64,000 nucleotides of DNA from Dendrophyllia cribrosa (taxonomy: Eukaryota; Cnidaria; Anthozoa; Scleractinia; Dendrophylliidae). The notes below the pieces were generated by a model. The model was given only the letters and a program-made list of their open reading frames with translations, ran no database searches and had not been told where the DNA came from. The position numbers and the translations under genes were made by a program. The stretch covers positions 19,604,307-19,668,306 of the forward strand of contig JAJLRJ010000002.1 of NCBI GenBank assembly GCA_024195265.1, written 5' to 3'. How positions within the stretch are numbered: position 1 is the first letter of the stretch; each line of letters begins with the position of its first letter. Positions 22,909 to 37,900 of this stretch are shown in pieces.

Positions 22909-25900
22909 CTGAAAAGAATGACAAATAAACTATCTAATCACCAAATCAAGGAAATTGACAACCAAAGAAAATGCTCCATGCACAATAAATACTACATGCG
23001 AATCTTTGCTGACGTCATTGTTTTCATTACCATACGAATTTACGTTGAGAGCTTTTTAAAGTTGGTAATTTATGCAATTTTTAGCTCTTTTCACGTAATG
23101 TTAAGGGAAATATCAGCTATTAAAAACTGCAGAATTGTTGGGTGGCAAAAGCCCTAATGAGATATCCATTCTTTGTAAAATTTTGAGTTTTAAAAATGAT
23201 TTTATAAAGAGTATCTATTATATCGGGCTTAAACTTCCAGAGAAAGCTAATTGTGCTATGTCTATTCAATATTCGGAGTTGATGTTTTCGTTGATATTTC
23301 CGTTGATATTTCATCCGAGACACTGTCTCTTTATATTGCTTGGCTGACCAGCCAGCCACTGGCTGATCTAATCACATAAAACCAGCTTCATAACAACTAG
23401 GATGACTACCTAGTCAGACTTCTCGACAGGCTAATCGACAACTCTACGGACTCGGATAGACTAGGCCATACAATTTTTCCAAAGTTAAATAAGGTATGAG
23501 AAAAACAGAGACTTACTCATGGCAAAATAATCGCTTCCTTTGCCAATCTCAGCTCGCGCCTCTTCCACAGCATGCTTCACGGCGAACAAACTCGCGCAAG
23601 ACATACACAGGGGAGGTTCTCCCACGGCTGATAAATAGAATTAAATAAAAAGTAAGAAAACGAGTACTAAAGGAGAAGCTTATCAAGGGTAATTTCCGTG
23701 GCATGCTAACCTATCATCAAGTGCTCGTTTCTCATTGAAAAACGGGGGACAGAAATGGGAGTCCCGACTCTCCCCAGCATACCCAAAGCGCCCACTCACG
23801 GACTAGTGGCTTTAACAATGAATGTTAAGACCATACCGACTTAAAATTTGCACCTACTTTACAGCTGTCATGCTTGTCTCCAAGTATAATTATTTAATTA
23901 TTCATTACTTTCCCTCCCCTCCTCACTTCTTAACTCATCAAATCCACCCCACCCCCCTTTGTTACCTTTAGACCTGAGCACGCCAAGTGGATTTGGGTTT
24001 GGAGCGTTCTTCAACAGTGCCACTCTAAAGTCAATCGGTATGTCCTTAGAACAGGGAGGCTTGTATTCCTGGCAGCAAAAGGAATGAAGAAATAATTTAG
24101 ATTTTGTATAGTCACATGTAATGTTACTCTTCCTGATTCTAAATATTAAGATAACAAAAAAAGAAATTCTTCCAGGAATGAATAAAATTGTTCAGGGTAT
24201 AAATAAAAATGAACAAATATTGCAAGAAAATTAACTATAAAATGTTAGCTACATAACCAACCCTGTAAAAGCCATTACTCATGTAATACAGTTTATTAAA
24301 CACGAGAAAGAGTATTTCATGTAATATATGAAACACGAGACACAGTGATTCATCACAAGATCAAACACCGAGAAGAGAGTTGAAAATACGACGCGCAGCG
24401 AAGTATTTTTGACGAACTTCGAGGTGTTTGATCTTGTGATGAAACACTGTGTCGAATGTTTGATATTACTTTTCAAACAAAATGATTTTAGAAGGAGAAA
24501 TTAAGGATGCAAAAATGAGGAGTGTTTCAACTGATTTCCAAACACTCATTAATCATTAATTTCCTTTGTATTTTCTTCATGAATTATTAATGAGTTTGAG
24601 AAAAGGATTTCCAAACACCGACTTCAAGGTGTTTGGACACCCAATGAAACACTCTTACGAGTGTTTGATGTTGCTTCTCAAAGGGATCTTTAAACAAAGA
24701 GAAAACGAGGGAATAAAATGTATGCTAATTAATAAAATGTATGCTAATTAAGATCAAACCACCATCGCGTTTGTGATTTTCTTTGTTCAAACTTGATTAA
24801 TTAACGTCCGTTTGTTATAGCAGTGGATGTTCCCTTTAAAAACGTAGCAGAAATCGCCTTTTTATCTCGTGAATATCGAATACGCGAAGCGTTGAACGAG
24901 ATATAGTATACGGTGGCAATTATGCAAATTTTCACTCGATTAATCACTCAGATGTAAACTTTTTTTAATTCCCCAGCGTATTACGTCATTCAGTTGTCTA
25001 GACAGTCACGTTTCACACAATGCATATTTATGTCACGCCAAGATGGTTTGTTCGTTTTAAATATAATTTACTCTTCAATTCGATCTGTGGATCGAATGTC
25101 GTATTGCGGATCGTTGTTTCGTTGTTTCGTAATGACGAGATGGCTCTTACAGCCCTTTGATTAAATTCCGAGTCAGATTGAGTGAACACTCTTACCCAGG
25201 TCCCATTTGTCAGATTTCTTCCTGTTTCCGTATCGTAGATGATTTTCTCTGTCAGCCACATACCAATACCCATCATGTAAGCTCCTTCTACCTGGCCTAT
25301 GTCCAGTTCGGGGTTCATACTGAGAAACAAATCACATCATCGTGAACGACATTCAGATGGAACTTTAATAGGCGATTCACAAAATGTCAAGCAAAGACGA
25401 TCAGTCGCTTTAATATAATATATCAAACACGAGGAAAAGTGTTTCATCATGATTTCCAAGAAAGAGAGAAAGAGAGAAAGAAAAAAGAAAGGAAGGAATG
25501 AATGAATGAATGAATGGCGAAAGAAATAGGGAAGACAAAAAGAGAAAAAGCGAGAGAAAGAAAGAAAGAACGAAAGAAGAACTCTTGTCCCTTAAGCATA
25601 CATGGATTATTTATGCTAATTTAGTGCAAACGAATAAGAAAGAGAACAAGATGCTAGACACATTTCAGAACAGGTGTCTGAGAAGAATCCAAGGGCTAAA
25701 TGGTAAATGGTAAATAACGAACTATACAAAAGAACTGGCGTTCTCCCAGTTAGTAAAGAAATAAAAAGAAGAAGATGGAGATGGATTGGGCATGTTTTGA
25801 GGATGCAACCCAATAAACATCCCAACGAGTTATTGAAATTGGTAGAAGTGTAGGAAGACCTTGAACAATCTGGAGTATAATGGCTGAAAAGGAAAGAAAG

Positions 25901-28900
25901 GAAGAGCTGGGGTGGAAGAGTTGGGAGAAAGCCCGTGCGGTCGCCGTCAATCAGAAGGAGTGAAGAAGAATCGCTGAAGCCATATGTGCCACTTAGAATC
26001 GGTTAGGATGATGATAAATAAATCTTACTGACAAAAGTCTAAAAGAGTACATCAACATAGTTCAGTTACACTAGGCAATGTTTCATGCGCTTTGCCTTGC
26101 GAAATAGTACCAATATTTTTGGTTTTATATTAGATACATTAACCCACTTTTCGGTGAAGCTGTATATTGTATGTCCATTTACCTTTGTCCACAGTCATTA
26201 AGTATGTCCGTACGTAAGATCTCTCTTTCTCCTGTCAGTACATCCAGCTCCACCTCAGTGCAAGTCACACCATACGTGTTATAGGCTGCAAAAGCCGGAG
26301 TTGTGTTGTGCGTCCTGGAAAGGAAGCATGGTCCACAACGTTAGCCCACTACATTAATGTTAAAAACATGTTATTTGACTGTTTTTGGCGTCTTAAAGGT
26401 GCAAAAATAACCGTACAAAGACTGTGTTTTCAATTGAGTGCACTTCAACCAGAGAGATTTTGTAATCAGGGTATGGTGTGAGCTTGTATTATTTCTCATT
26501 GTTGAACCCTCTCCCTCCAAAAAAAAATGAAAAATAGAATAATCAAAAACAAAACGAAAAATGAAAACAAGAAAATTGTACATTGATAAAGAGAAAGATG
26601 GTAAATATTACGCTCGGTCAGATGCTCAATCACATTGTCACTAGCAGTTACAAGACATGCAGGTGAAGTGTCCTTGTACACTTAGGAAAAGGTTTGAGTA
26701 TCAAATTTGCACCATAACAGGGTCCTAAATACCATACCTTCAGTATTTCCGAAGGTATGGCTGGTGTTCGAGCATACGTCAAGATATTTATTACCAAACC
26801 TAACTGGTTAGCAGACTTCTAGAAGCAGCTAAAATAAGGAAAATGCCAAATTTCATTTTGATAGATAAAAAAATATGGTAAATTTTATTTTGATAAATAC
26901 ATTTTGATAAATACTGACGAACAAACATTGCACATTGCCATAGAAAAAGACTGCTAAAGTGCTCTCAATTTAATGGTTATACTGTAGGATTTCATCTACA
27001 GAGGAAAATTTAGAACCACACGATTCAGTAGACTCATGGTTTGACTCCGGCGGGGGGTGGGGGCGGGGGGGGGGGGGGGGGGGGGAAGGGCAATTAAAAA
27101 CAACTCACATGTATCTAGCTGATAAATCCACGCCATTTTCATAGCATTTTGCAATCAGTTCAGGCCATGTAGCGGATGGCATGGTTTTCCTGACTGGATC
27201 AATCACTTTGTTTAAGATGTCACAGCATCCCATGACAGTCTAAAAATAACAAAGGTACTAAGAAATATTTTAACTGTTCAAGCCACCCTCAAATCAAAAT
27301 CTATCTTAACTTTCTTGCACACGTTTCATTTTGAGTGTACTGTATGGCAATCATCTTTTCTGTCTCTATTATTTTTGCGGTGCATAACATCGTAAGCAAC
27401 GAGCAATTGTTTTCCTGATTGTAATGTTGTATTTCCTAACGACACCTAAGGGCTGGTTCCCACTAGCGACGTAAGCGATGGAAGCGGAATCGGAATCGGA
27501 ATCGGGAGAAAGTTACGATATAGTGGAAATTAAAATGACGTAAGCGGAAAGTAAGCCGCAGAAGCGAAATCGGAAGAAAAAGGAAACCTTCTGATTCTTC
27601 CGATTTTGATTTCGTCGAGCTTCCCATTCCGATTGCGACTCCGTTTTTTGTTTTACACTAGAACGTAAGACTCTTCACGCTTCCGACTCCTACTCCGCTT
27701 TCTATCACGTCACTAGTGGGAACCAGCCCTTATTGAAAACTACTTTAGGGGGAAGTGGCGCACTCCTCCTTTTATCCACTCCCCCACCCCCATACGATAG
27801 AGTGTGGAACTGCCAATGACTCTAGAAATAGATGGGTCTCTAGCACTCAACTCACTTTACAACACAATTGACTTGTGATGCCCCCCCTCGGATCTGTAGC
27901 ACTCAACTCACTTTACAACACAATTGACTTGTGATGGCCCCCTCGGATCTGTAGCACTCAACTCACTTTACAACACAATGCACTTGTGATGCCCCCGGAT
28001 CTGTAGCACTCAACTCACCCTACAACACAATGCATTTGTGATGCCCCCGGATTTGTAGCGGAGCACTTGCCGGGCCGAAGGCCCGGCTGCGCAGCCCCAT
28101 ACTCATAGAACCCATGCCGTCATTTTTCATGGTCATGGCTAGCGGAATGTTTCGCGGGCGCGTTGTGTGCCCGCCGCCGAACGCCCGCCGTACGCTTTGG
28201 GCTAGCTCGTACGACGTCATCAACATCCGGGATCTTTGAGGTTTTGTTTTTCGCGCGGCTACACAGCCGTCAGCTCGGTAAACATGTTTTAAAAAGTTTG
28301 GATCTTTCGCTGGTCAGTGTTTAGCGGACAAGTAAAGTCGTTATTTCCCTGCATTTTTTCGCGGTTTGCTACTCAAGACAGGGATACTAATTAAGGGATA
28401 CTCAGAAGTCGCTTTAGTAGAAAAAGAAGAGTTTCTGGTATAAAATCTTGCTTCGAGGAACTTCATTTCAATGCGGGGAGATATGTTTGTTTTTATTACG
28501 GATTTCAGAACCAAAGGAGCGGAAATTTAGAGAATTAACAAGCAAACGAGGGACTCAAAGGTAAACTGAACAGATTACATTTTTCGATTGGAATTTATGT
28601 TGATATCAATCTGTGATTGACTTTTTCTTTGAGTTTTTGTGTAGTGTTGGAGAATTATTTTAATTAAAACGAGCTTAATTTCAGTTGTATCGATTTCTTG
28701 AATTTCATCGAAGGCAGCTTGATGCGCTATATTAAAATGGTACGCGTTTTGCTTTTAAACATAAACTGATGGAGATTTGAATCAAATTTGTCGAAAGAAG
28801 ATTGTGTTGTCCATTTTTATGTGTTTGTTCATTCATTACATAGATTGAAAAGCGATTTTATGGAAACAAAACAAGACTTAGACTTCACTTGCGTCGCCTT

Positions 28901-31900
28901 ATGCAAATATTTTTGTGTATTTTTGCAATTTTGATTTCCAAATCAGTTTCTCAAGCAATTTTTGGCAAACAACAACTGTATTTTATTCGGAAAGTAGTCG
29001 TACTAGTTATTCTAGACAGAGAAAAGTTGTTTTTGTGAACTTTTGTACGGTCTAAATGTACTGTGCAGACTGTCGGGTAATAAGCCTTAAGCTTACTGTT
29101 TTTGAGCTAAAACTGAAAAATAGCCCGGTCGTCAATTTTAATTCTTGTGCTTCCGACCTTCCACCTTAGTTAAGTTTCACCTTAGTTAAGCTTGTTCAAA
29201 GTGCTACGCTGTTAGGTTCAGCCTATCTATATAATATTAGCACTCAACTCACCTTACAACATAATTCACTTGTGATGCTTCCCCCCGTGCTCCAACCTGG
29301 AAGTGAAATGTTTGTCATAAGCAGCAGGAAGAGTATGGTTTGATATTGATCTTCTTAAACAGTGTTAAGAGATTCAAACGCTGACGTTTGGAGCGCTAGC
29401 CCTTCTTTAGGGCGACGAATAGAAGACTGACAAGTCTCGATACGTCCGCTTTTGAATCTCTTTATTTTATCAACTCACTTAACAGCAAACTTAAGGGCCG
29501 ATTTTTAAACGAGGTCAGCCTAGTCCCTAGGCGTTCTCTCTTGCCCCGAGCCGAGAACGCCTAGGGATAAACCCCATTGTCCATTTGCTGCAGCTTGCTG
29601 CAGTGGGATTAATGGATATCATTTCCAAAGACAGAATCAAAGACTCCTATAAGCCAACTCGTCAAAACGAAACGCTCCAAATAAAATATTCTGCACACCT
29701 TTGGACCCTCCCCTCTCTCTTCCCTCCAACGCCATCCCCATGGGTAAGACAGGTGACCAATACATATCGCGGGCTCAATGTTCACCGACCCTCCCCTCTC
29801 CTAGGCGTTTTGCTCCACCGACCCCCCATCCCTTGCCTCCAACTCCCCACCCTGCCTTCCTCCAACACTGCCCCAATGGGTAAGACAGGTAACTAATACA
29901 TATCACAGGCTCAGTGTTTACCAACCCACCCCTCTCCTAGGCGTTTTGCTCCACCGACCACCCGCCCCTTGCTTCCAACTCCCCACCCTACCCTCCCTCC
30001 AACGCTGTCCCCATTGGTAAGGCAGCTGACCATTACATATCTCAAGCTCAATGTTAACAGCCGATCGAGCGATCGAGTGACATTTTACCCAAATGCTACA
30101 ACCCCTTTAACACTTCGCCTATTCACGAGTTAAAAATTTGACAGACAGAAGGACACCGAGTACATTTCGCTTGGGACTGAAAGGTTGAGCAAAAGATTGT
30201 TTTCTTACGTACTGTTTGGATTGGTAAATGCTGCAGTCGGTTTGATGGCAATCAGTTCCAATGGGCAATTTAACTTGTACGCTGCGACCTGAGCAACCTG
30301 AAATAGAAAAGATAAAGCTACAAAATTAGTTGGGAAGGTTTGTAAAACGCTAAAAAATGACACTACCTTTAGGTTTCAGCTCAATTAAAGGCGCGCACAA
30401 CTCTTTTTATAGCCCCCCCCCCCCTCTCCCCCAAATCCAATGTTGAAGACGACTATACTGACAAAAGACAGTGTAAGTTAAGTATTTGCGTTTGTATAGA
30501 TGTCTTCAACATTGAAAGAGGGGGGATTAGGGGTGTGGGGTGAGGAAAACAAGGAACGTTCCCAACACTTTTGTCTTTGGTTGAAGTTATAAAATGATTA
30601 CAGTAAAGCCAAGTCCATGGTATTCTCCAGGGTTCTATCTATGATTTTTCGTTTGGGGGAGACGTTCCGAATGGGCAAAGACCACGAGCTTCCTAAGAGA
30701 GTTCGGGGGCCATGCCAACCCCCCCCCCCCCCCTTCCCCCCCTCCCCGGAAATACGCTAAAATGCAATCTACTGCATTTTGAGACAAAATGTTGAGATGA
30801 TGTCAAGAAGTATTTTATTTTTTATTTTATTATTTATTTTTTACGTTGTCACTGCCATGTTGTTTAACTTTTTTTCTGTGTTCATTTTTTGAGCGATTCG
30901 GACCGTTATTTTGAAAATACCGCTTTCGCGATATGGCAGTGATTTTGAGAGGTTTTGTTAAATTTTTATCAGTTTTAAGAGCCCTAAGTTTCACCATTTA
31001 TGAGGCGGCCATTACAAATGCACAGCAAACCACACAAACAAAGGATGGTAAGCCTGTGATGATAAACAACAACAACAACACGTATAACAAAAGATTCAGT
31101 AGTACTAAATAAGCGCGCTATTCTAACCTTGGTGTTAATTCCTTGCCCAATTTCAATTCCTCCGTGTGCAATGGCCACTGTGCCGTCAGTATTAAATATG
31201 GACACCAATGCAGTGAATAGGGCTCCTTCGTATGCGACTCCATACTTCAGGGGAACAACACTTACTCCACGCTTCCGCCAGCGATTGTTCTATAAATTAA
31301 ACAAGTCCAGCCAATGACATGGCAGTGACGAAGTGTTGCACAACAATTATTGCGACATTTGGACGGCACGTCAATTTGTTTCATGTTTTATAGAGTCCAA
31401 TAATTATTTAACTTTATTTAATAACCTTAAAAGCTGAGTCGACCACCCGCAACATTTGTTGATTATCAGAAATCCGAACGAGTGTTATTGGCTCATGACT
31501 CATGCAAAGACATAATAAGACATATATACGTCTAATAATCCACTAAAACAATATACATGGAAAACGGGCACGAATGTTGTAGACTACTTATGAAATGAAA
31601 ATGAAATGCTAATTAGTTACAACCACAGTATACATCCACTAGTGGTTGTAACTAATTAGCATTTCATAGCTGTACTGTATTACGATTACAAGCCTTTATT
31701 AAATTTTCATTTCTTTTTGTATTTTCCTTATGAATTAAAAATGAATTTTATGATGTGGTATATTACCGATATCCGCCTCACCCCCAGTGTTACACTACGC
31801 GATGATTCATTTAACTTGTCTCGTACGGCTAAATTCTGTGCATGCTGCGACTTTGCACGCCAAATCTCCTCAAGGATGTTACACTGGGTGATAATTGTTG

Positions 31901-34900
31901 CAACTTGTCTCGTTCTCGACGGTGACCGTTACTTAGAGGAGTTATTAACTCACCAAAAAAAAAGGTTGCTTTACAAGTTACAAGAGCAAGTCACACTTGG
32001 CAATCATTGATAAAATTCCTCGCAGCATTGCCAGAATCATCAGTGACTTGGACAGCAGGTTATTTTACACTAGACCACCTTTTATCGTGCATAGAATTGC
32101 AAGTTGCACGAAACGTTGACTAGTGCGACACCGCCCCGTGTATTCCTTTTCATAATGCTTGAAATATTGGCACTTATTTATTCAGTGACTTGAAATATTA
32201 AGACCTAAGGGCGACGAACGCACGCGAAGTGATAGGTGTACTGTTGACGCAGTCATTGAACAGGTATTGAACAAGCTATGTACTAATTCGTTGGGAAGAA
32301 AGATCCACCAACTTTACTTGCAAATAAATTAAAGTGTGCTTAAAGCAAACTTGAAGATTGTTTTTGCGAATGACACGCATCGATGCTAACATTATCCTGT
32401 ACCTTGTTGAAGGTGTCTATTACAGTCTTTCTATTCTTGAAGTCACTTGACTGAAGAAGATCTAAAAACAGCAACAAGAATAAAAGTAAGGGATACTTTT
32501 TCACACATTCTTCACCGCCAAGAGTTTCCAAGTTCAAAATTACAACATGTGTTGTAGTTAGGCGTTGTCTTTACTCTTCCTATTCAAAGGTTATCAAAGG
32601 CTCCTGCGAGCCAACTCGTGAATACGAAACATTCGAACCCACCCTGTGCGTCCAACTCCCCACCCTCTCCTCCCTCCAACGCTGTCCTTATGGACAAGGC
32701 AGGTGACGATTACCTATCGTATTTGGAACGGCAAAATATATGCGCAAGCCTTATGTACTGGTCATAGTTAACAGCCGATAGATGGAAGGAGTGAAAATTT
32801 GCATATTTCTCCCCGTCTGCTATAACTCGTTCAACGATTCGCGTATTCACGAGTTAAAAATGAATGGCTTCCGAGAAACAACTTAAAGGGTGAAAATCAC
32901 TTTATGTAAATGTCAATGTATTTAGCACAAAAGACTGAGTACTTTTGGCGCTGATATTTTTGGGATTGTTTGGGTAACCAATATGAAAGGGAGCCATAAT
33001 CGGTCCCCGATTATGGCTTCTGGTATGAGCTATGATTGGTTAATGGTTGCCTTTGGAAACCATCGACCTATCGAAACTAACGCTGGTTACCCAAACGATC
33101 CCAGAAAGCTTAGTGCCGAAAGCTGGTGCTAATAAAGTCTCTCTCTAAAGTTTCTGGAGTGGTGAATTGAGGACACCCTTTTTACGTCCCCCATTGGAGA
33201 CGAGGCCGCCATTTTTACGTGGTCACCCGAGCCATGTCAATTAGGTCTAAGCGTTCGCTTATGTGATAGCAAAGGCAGCACATTCGATCTCCGTTATTTT
33301 AAGACATTGTGTGTTGGTCCGGCCAGGATTGAACCAGCGACCTCCCACTCAGCAGACCAGCGCTCTACTTTGTTTGTGAATCATACAACTATTGGCGGGG
33401 TTTAGAGGATTTGCAGGTAATTATTAATACATATAGATGGACAGACTATGGAACGTAAGTAAAACTTACCAATTTTTTTGCATGTGTTGCAGATTTTGCG
33501 TTTTAACCGTCGATCCGTATTAAATTTTTGCTCAGCCCCGGTTGTTCAAAAGGTGGATAGCATTATCCAATGGATGAATCCCCATTCAGTGGATAACACA
33601 ATTGCTGGATATTGATTTATCCGTTGGAAAGCGCAAACCGCCTTTTGAACAACCGGAGGCTGAACGTTAAATTTCTTAAGGTTTTGCCACATCAAATCCG
33701 ATAGCCATTCCTTTGGGGCTGTTTCCATAAGCTCGGTTTTCTGGGATATACTTCATGGTGGGTTTTAATTTATGCACATCAAAGAATCCGGCACTTATTT
33801 AGGGCTAAAAACTCATTTTAAAATGGTTAGCTTTTATTTACTGTTATGGATGTCACTTCTCATAACAGTAAATAAAAGCTAACCATTTTAAAATGAGCTT
33901 TTAGGATCCCTATGTGATAGGATCCCTATATGGTGTGTTAGCGTGAAGTATATACCGGTTTTCTGGGCTTATATGCAAAGAAGCTGCTAAGTGCTATCTT
34001 GAAGGTAAAATTTCGATTTACAGAAAGTTTTGGTGGTTTTTTGTTAGTCTTGTCACTGCTATTTTTGTTCTTTTTAATGTAAATCTACGCCTTTTATACG
34101 AACAGTTGTAATCTTATTTCATTGCACAATAAAACAAACATTACCACTCCACAATGTAGATATGTTGCAATATTTGAGTGTCTGTTTCATCTGAGTTTCC
34201 TGTGAAATCAATCGAAATTTAGTGTCTGTAATCAAGAACTACACTAAAAGGCAGTACATATTTTATACAGACAACGATTTGTTCAATTTGTCTAATGTGT
34301 CTGGATTGTCCAGGAGCTAAACTCTCGAAGGGACGGCTTTCCGAGTTCAAATAGAGCAAAGTAATTTTACGTTGTTGTTTTGCAGGGAAGGGCAAAGAAA
34401 TGTACGAAAATCTTAAAAGTACGTGCAGAGACATTGTTTTCGCTCATTAAACTTATCATTTCGTGCCGTTCTCGCTGTCGTCATCGTCGTGCCTGCTTAA
34501 GCTCCCTTAAAGCTGGGGACAATTATTATTTTAACTCCGAAAGGGGCAGATTATTCCACGGGATGCGATAAATCGAGGGGTCGATTATCTCATATATTGC
34601 TCGCTGGAAGTGCTACTGTGTAACTTTACTGTAATTGTAACGGTTAAATCAAAGCTTTTTTCTTATACAAAGAAGTATATTTTTTAACTTGACTGGGAGA
34701 AGGTGACAGAAAGGAGAGGGGTAGGGGCGTGATTAATCGAGGGAGGCGATTATTCCACGCATTTCCACCAAAGGAGGACGATTTTTCGAGAGAGGGAGGG
34801 AGGGGGGAGGGGGGGGGGGGGGGGTAGAGGGGGGTTAAATCGAGAGACGGCTATTATTCGAAGAAATAGGTAATAAGATGGAGTCTTATAATTAAGTATG

Positions 34901-37900
34901 GTTAAAACCTACCTGACCGTTTTGATACAGGTTTACTTTTCTCACTTCCTCTGGTGTCTTTTTCAGTTCTTTGGCAACGTGTTCCATTATTGTTTCAATG
35001 ATGAAAACTGCTTGGGTAGAGGCTAAAAGATCCAATAAAATCATTAAGAAAAATGATACAGTCCACTCTCTCTTAAGGACCACTCTCTCTGATTCGCTCC
35101 GACGATCAGGGCTAGCGCTCGAAACGTCAGCTTTCTCGAATCTTTTTACGTTGGCTAATTTACCTTATCGACTCAGTCGATAAAACCAAACTCTTGTGCT
35201 TCACCCCCACAGACGCAGCACCACAGTTTCTCTAGAAACTAACCCCACTCTCTCAAGCGACTACTTCCCATAAGCAACCACTTTGTAAACAACCGTTTTG
35301 TTTCTCAGTCAAATACTGTTTGACTTGATTTTCCCTTAAGCGACCACTTTTTCATGCACCAAGGGTGGTCGTTTAAGAGAGAGTTGACTGTATTTGTAAC
35401 ATTACTTTACATATTACTCAAAAAGAAATAAAGTTAAACCTCCGCTAGAGTTGATAGAGTTTTGTCTTCAGGAATGTACTTTGAAAACGATAAAAGACAC
35501 TTTCAGCGAAGCTTCTATTCTCTACAATGATTTTCTTTTAACAAGCATATCTTACAGAAGAAAGCAAACTTCCTGGTTCAAAATGGTCGCACGGATAAAC
35601 CATTGGAAGAGGCTGCTAAGAATTTCAAGAATCGTAGAGTACTTTGTCACATGAAACATCGCAAACCTCAAAGCAAACCTCAAAGCAAACCTCCTGGTTC
35701 AAAATGGTCGCACGGATAAACCATTGGAAGAGGCTGCTAAGAATTTCAAGAATCTTAGAGAACTTTGTCACATGAAACATCGCAAACCTCAAAGCAAACC
35801 TCCTGGTTCAAAATGGTCGCACGGATAAACCATTGGAAGAGGCTGCTAAGAATTTCAAGAATCGTAGAGTACTTTGTCACATGAAACATCCGCTTAAAGG
35901 AGCATTGTCACGCAGATTTGGCTGTGTTTTGGTCAAAATACACTAAATATATGACAAAGTACCTTTGCTCAAACATAAAATTGCTTTTAGAACACCAAGA
36001 AGATAATATCAAGTGATTACTTCAAGGAAGAACAAACCATAATAAGTTTTTCTGCAATTGTTTCACGACTTTAGAGAGGAACTTGAAAAAATGCCCAATT
36101 TTTTCAAGTTGCAATCCATTTCCATCCTGGCCATCCGCAGCCAAAGATAAGGAATACTAGTTTCTGTGTACTGATAGAGTATTTGTTAACAAAACTGGAC
36201 CATTATTGTAAGGTTTCCATTGAAACAAATGTTTTTTGGCTTTTCAAAATGATACTAAAAATAGGTGACAGTGTCCCTTTAAGGCGGGGGTACACCGGGT
36301 ACACGGGGTACACTTGAATGCAATTTTTCCACCATTTGACATGGATTTGATGGAAATATCTCGTTCACATTTCAAGCAATCCAAAAACGCTTAGTTCATC
36401 TCATGAATCTATATTATGGGGTGTTTTGTAAATTTTTGGGTGATTTTTGGGTATGTTTGAGATTTGTAAAATTTTGAGAAATAAGAAATATTGAAGATTA
36501 ATGAAGTTTTAAAATAAGAATTTGTAGTTAATAATCAATAGATGGACACCAAAATAGTCCACTAGCAACCTGGGGTGCTCTTGCGTGGGTATCAACTGTC
36601 TGTTAGTGTTCCAAAAATCATTTTCTTTCTTCTACTCCTTTAAATTAATTGTTTTACTATTTTTTAAAATTCAGGTGAAACCCCGCTTTAAAATAGAGTT
36701 TCAAATTGCAAGAAAACAAATATGGCTGCCATTCGCCGGAAAAATCCTTTGAGGACGACAATTCATCTTAAGCCAGGTGACAAAACATTCCACGATTTTT
36801 GGAGTAGTGTGGGTATAATTTCTCCGCGCTTGCCGCCATTTTGAACGAGGAGGAGGCCCTGGGACGAGGTTGGAAAGCAGACATACCTGGTGCACGACAC
36901 CACGTGTTTCCAGGAGTGTGAGTGTGAGTAGCATAAGGAACGATAGTCCAGTTAGGACAAAAGTATGCTGAAAACAAAGGAACATAACATATATAGGTAG
37001 GCGCCTAACAGTGGAGCTCCCACGGAATGGAGTGGCTTAAAATACCGGGGGGGGGGGGGGGGGGTAGTTATTTTCAGGCCTTTAAGAGTGGTGGGGGGGG
37101 GGGGGGGGGTGTGTGTTAATAAAGACAAGGGATGTCTTGTATAAAACTCGCGATCTCTCTCAACTTAAAAAAGGAAGTATTGAAACTATCCCATATGAAA
37201 TTGGAAATGTTGGGATCAAGAATATAATGCGATTCTAACCCGACCTAACTGATTGTGTCTTTCGTGGTTTTGTGGGGGGAGGGGGTGGGTGGCTTAATAG
37301 AGAAGGGGCTCCTAACAGTGCAAGTTTAAAATTAGTTCAAGAAGAATAATAATGACCTTAAGCAACCACGACGACAACGCCAAAAAAGAATTCGTGCGCG
37401 CTACTTTGCAGGATTGTCCAGAACCTAAATTCGTAGGGACGGCTTTCGTGTGTTCACGTTCTCTATGAAACGTACAATTTGATCATAATTTAATCATTTA
37501 ACGTTGTTATTTTGCAGGGAACGGCAACACCAATGTATCAAAATGTAAACCGCAAGTGCAGAGGCATTGATTTCGCGCATTAAACCTTTTGTTTTGTGCA
37601 GTCCTCACTGCAGTCATCGTAGTGGTTAGTTAAGCCTGGTTTCCATATGATCGCTACGATCGCCGAAAAACGAGAACGGCGATCGTAGCGATCGTGTTGG
37701 TTTCCATATGATCTTTACGATCGCGGGACGCCATCTTGTGCGGAAAAACACAGGAGGACTCTGGGATATATAAGCGATACTGCAATGCTTTGTGGGATAG
37801 TTTCGATCGCTACGATCGCCGCGATCGATGAAAGTGATTTCCAGATATGGTTTATGATCGCTGCGATCGCTGTGCGCCGATCGCTACGATCGCCGAGATA

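Noticed and set aside
33546..33728. Minus-strand frame as the missing oxidase exon
   Set aside because: Mostly foldback-element sequence and no family match; 33,470-33,530 fits phase and spacing better.
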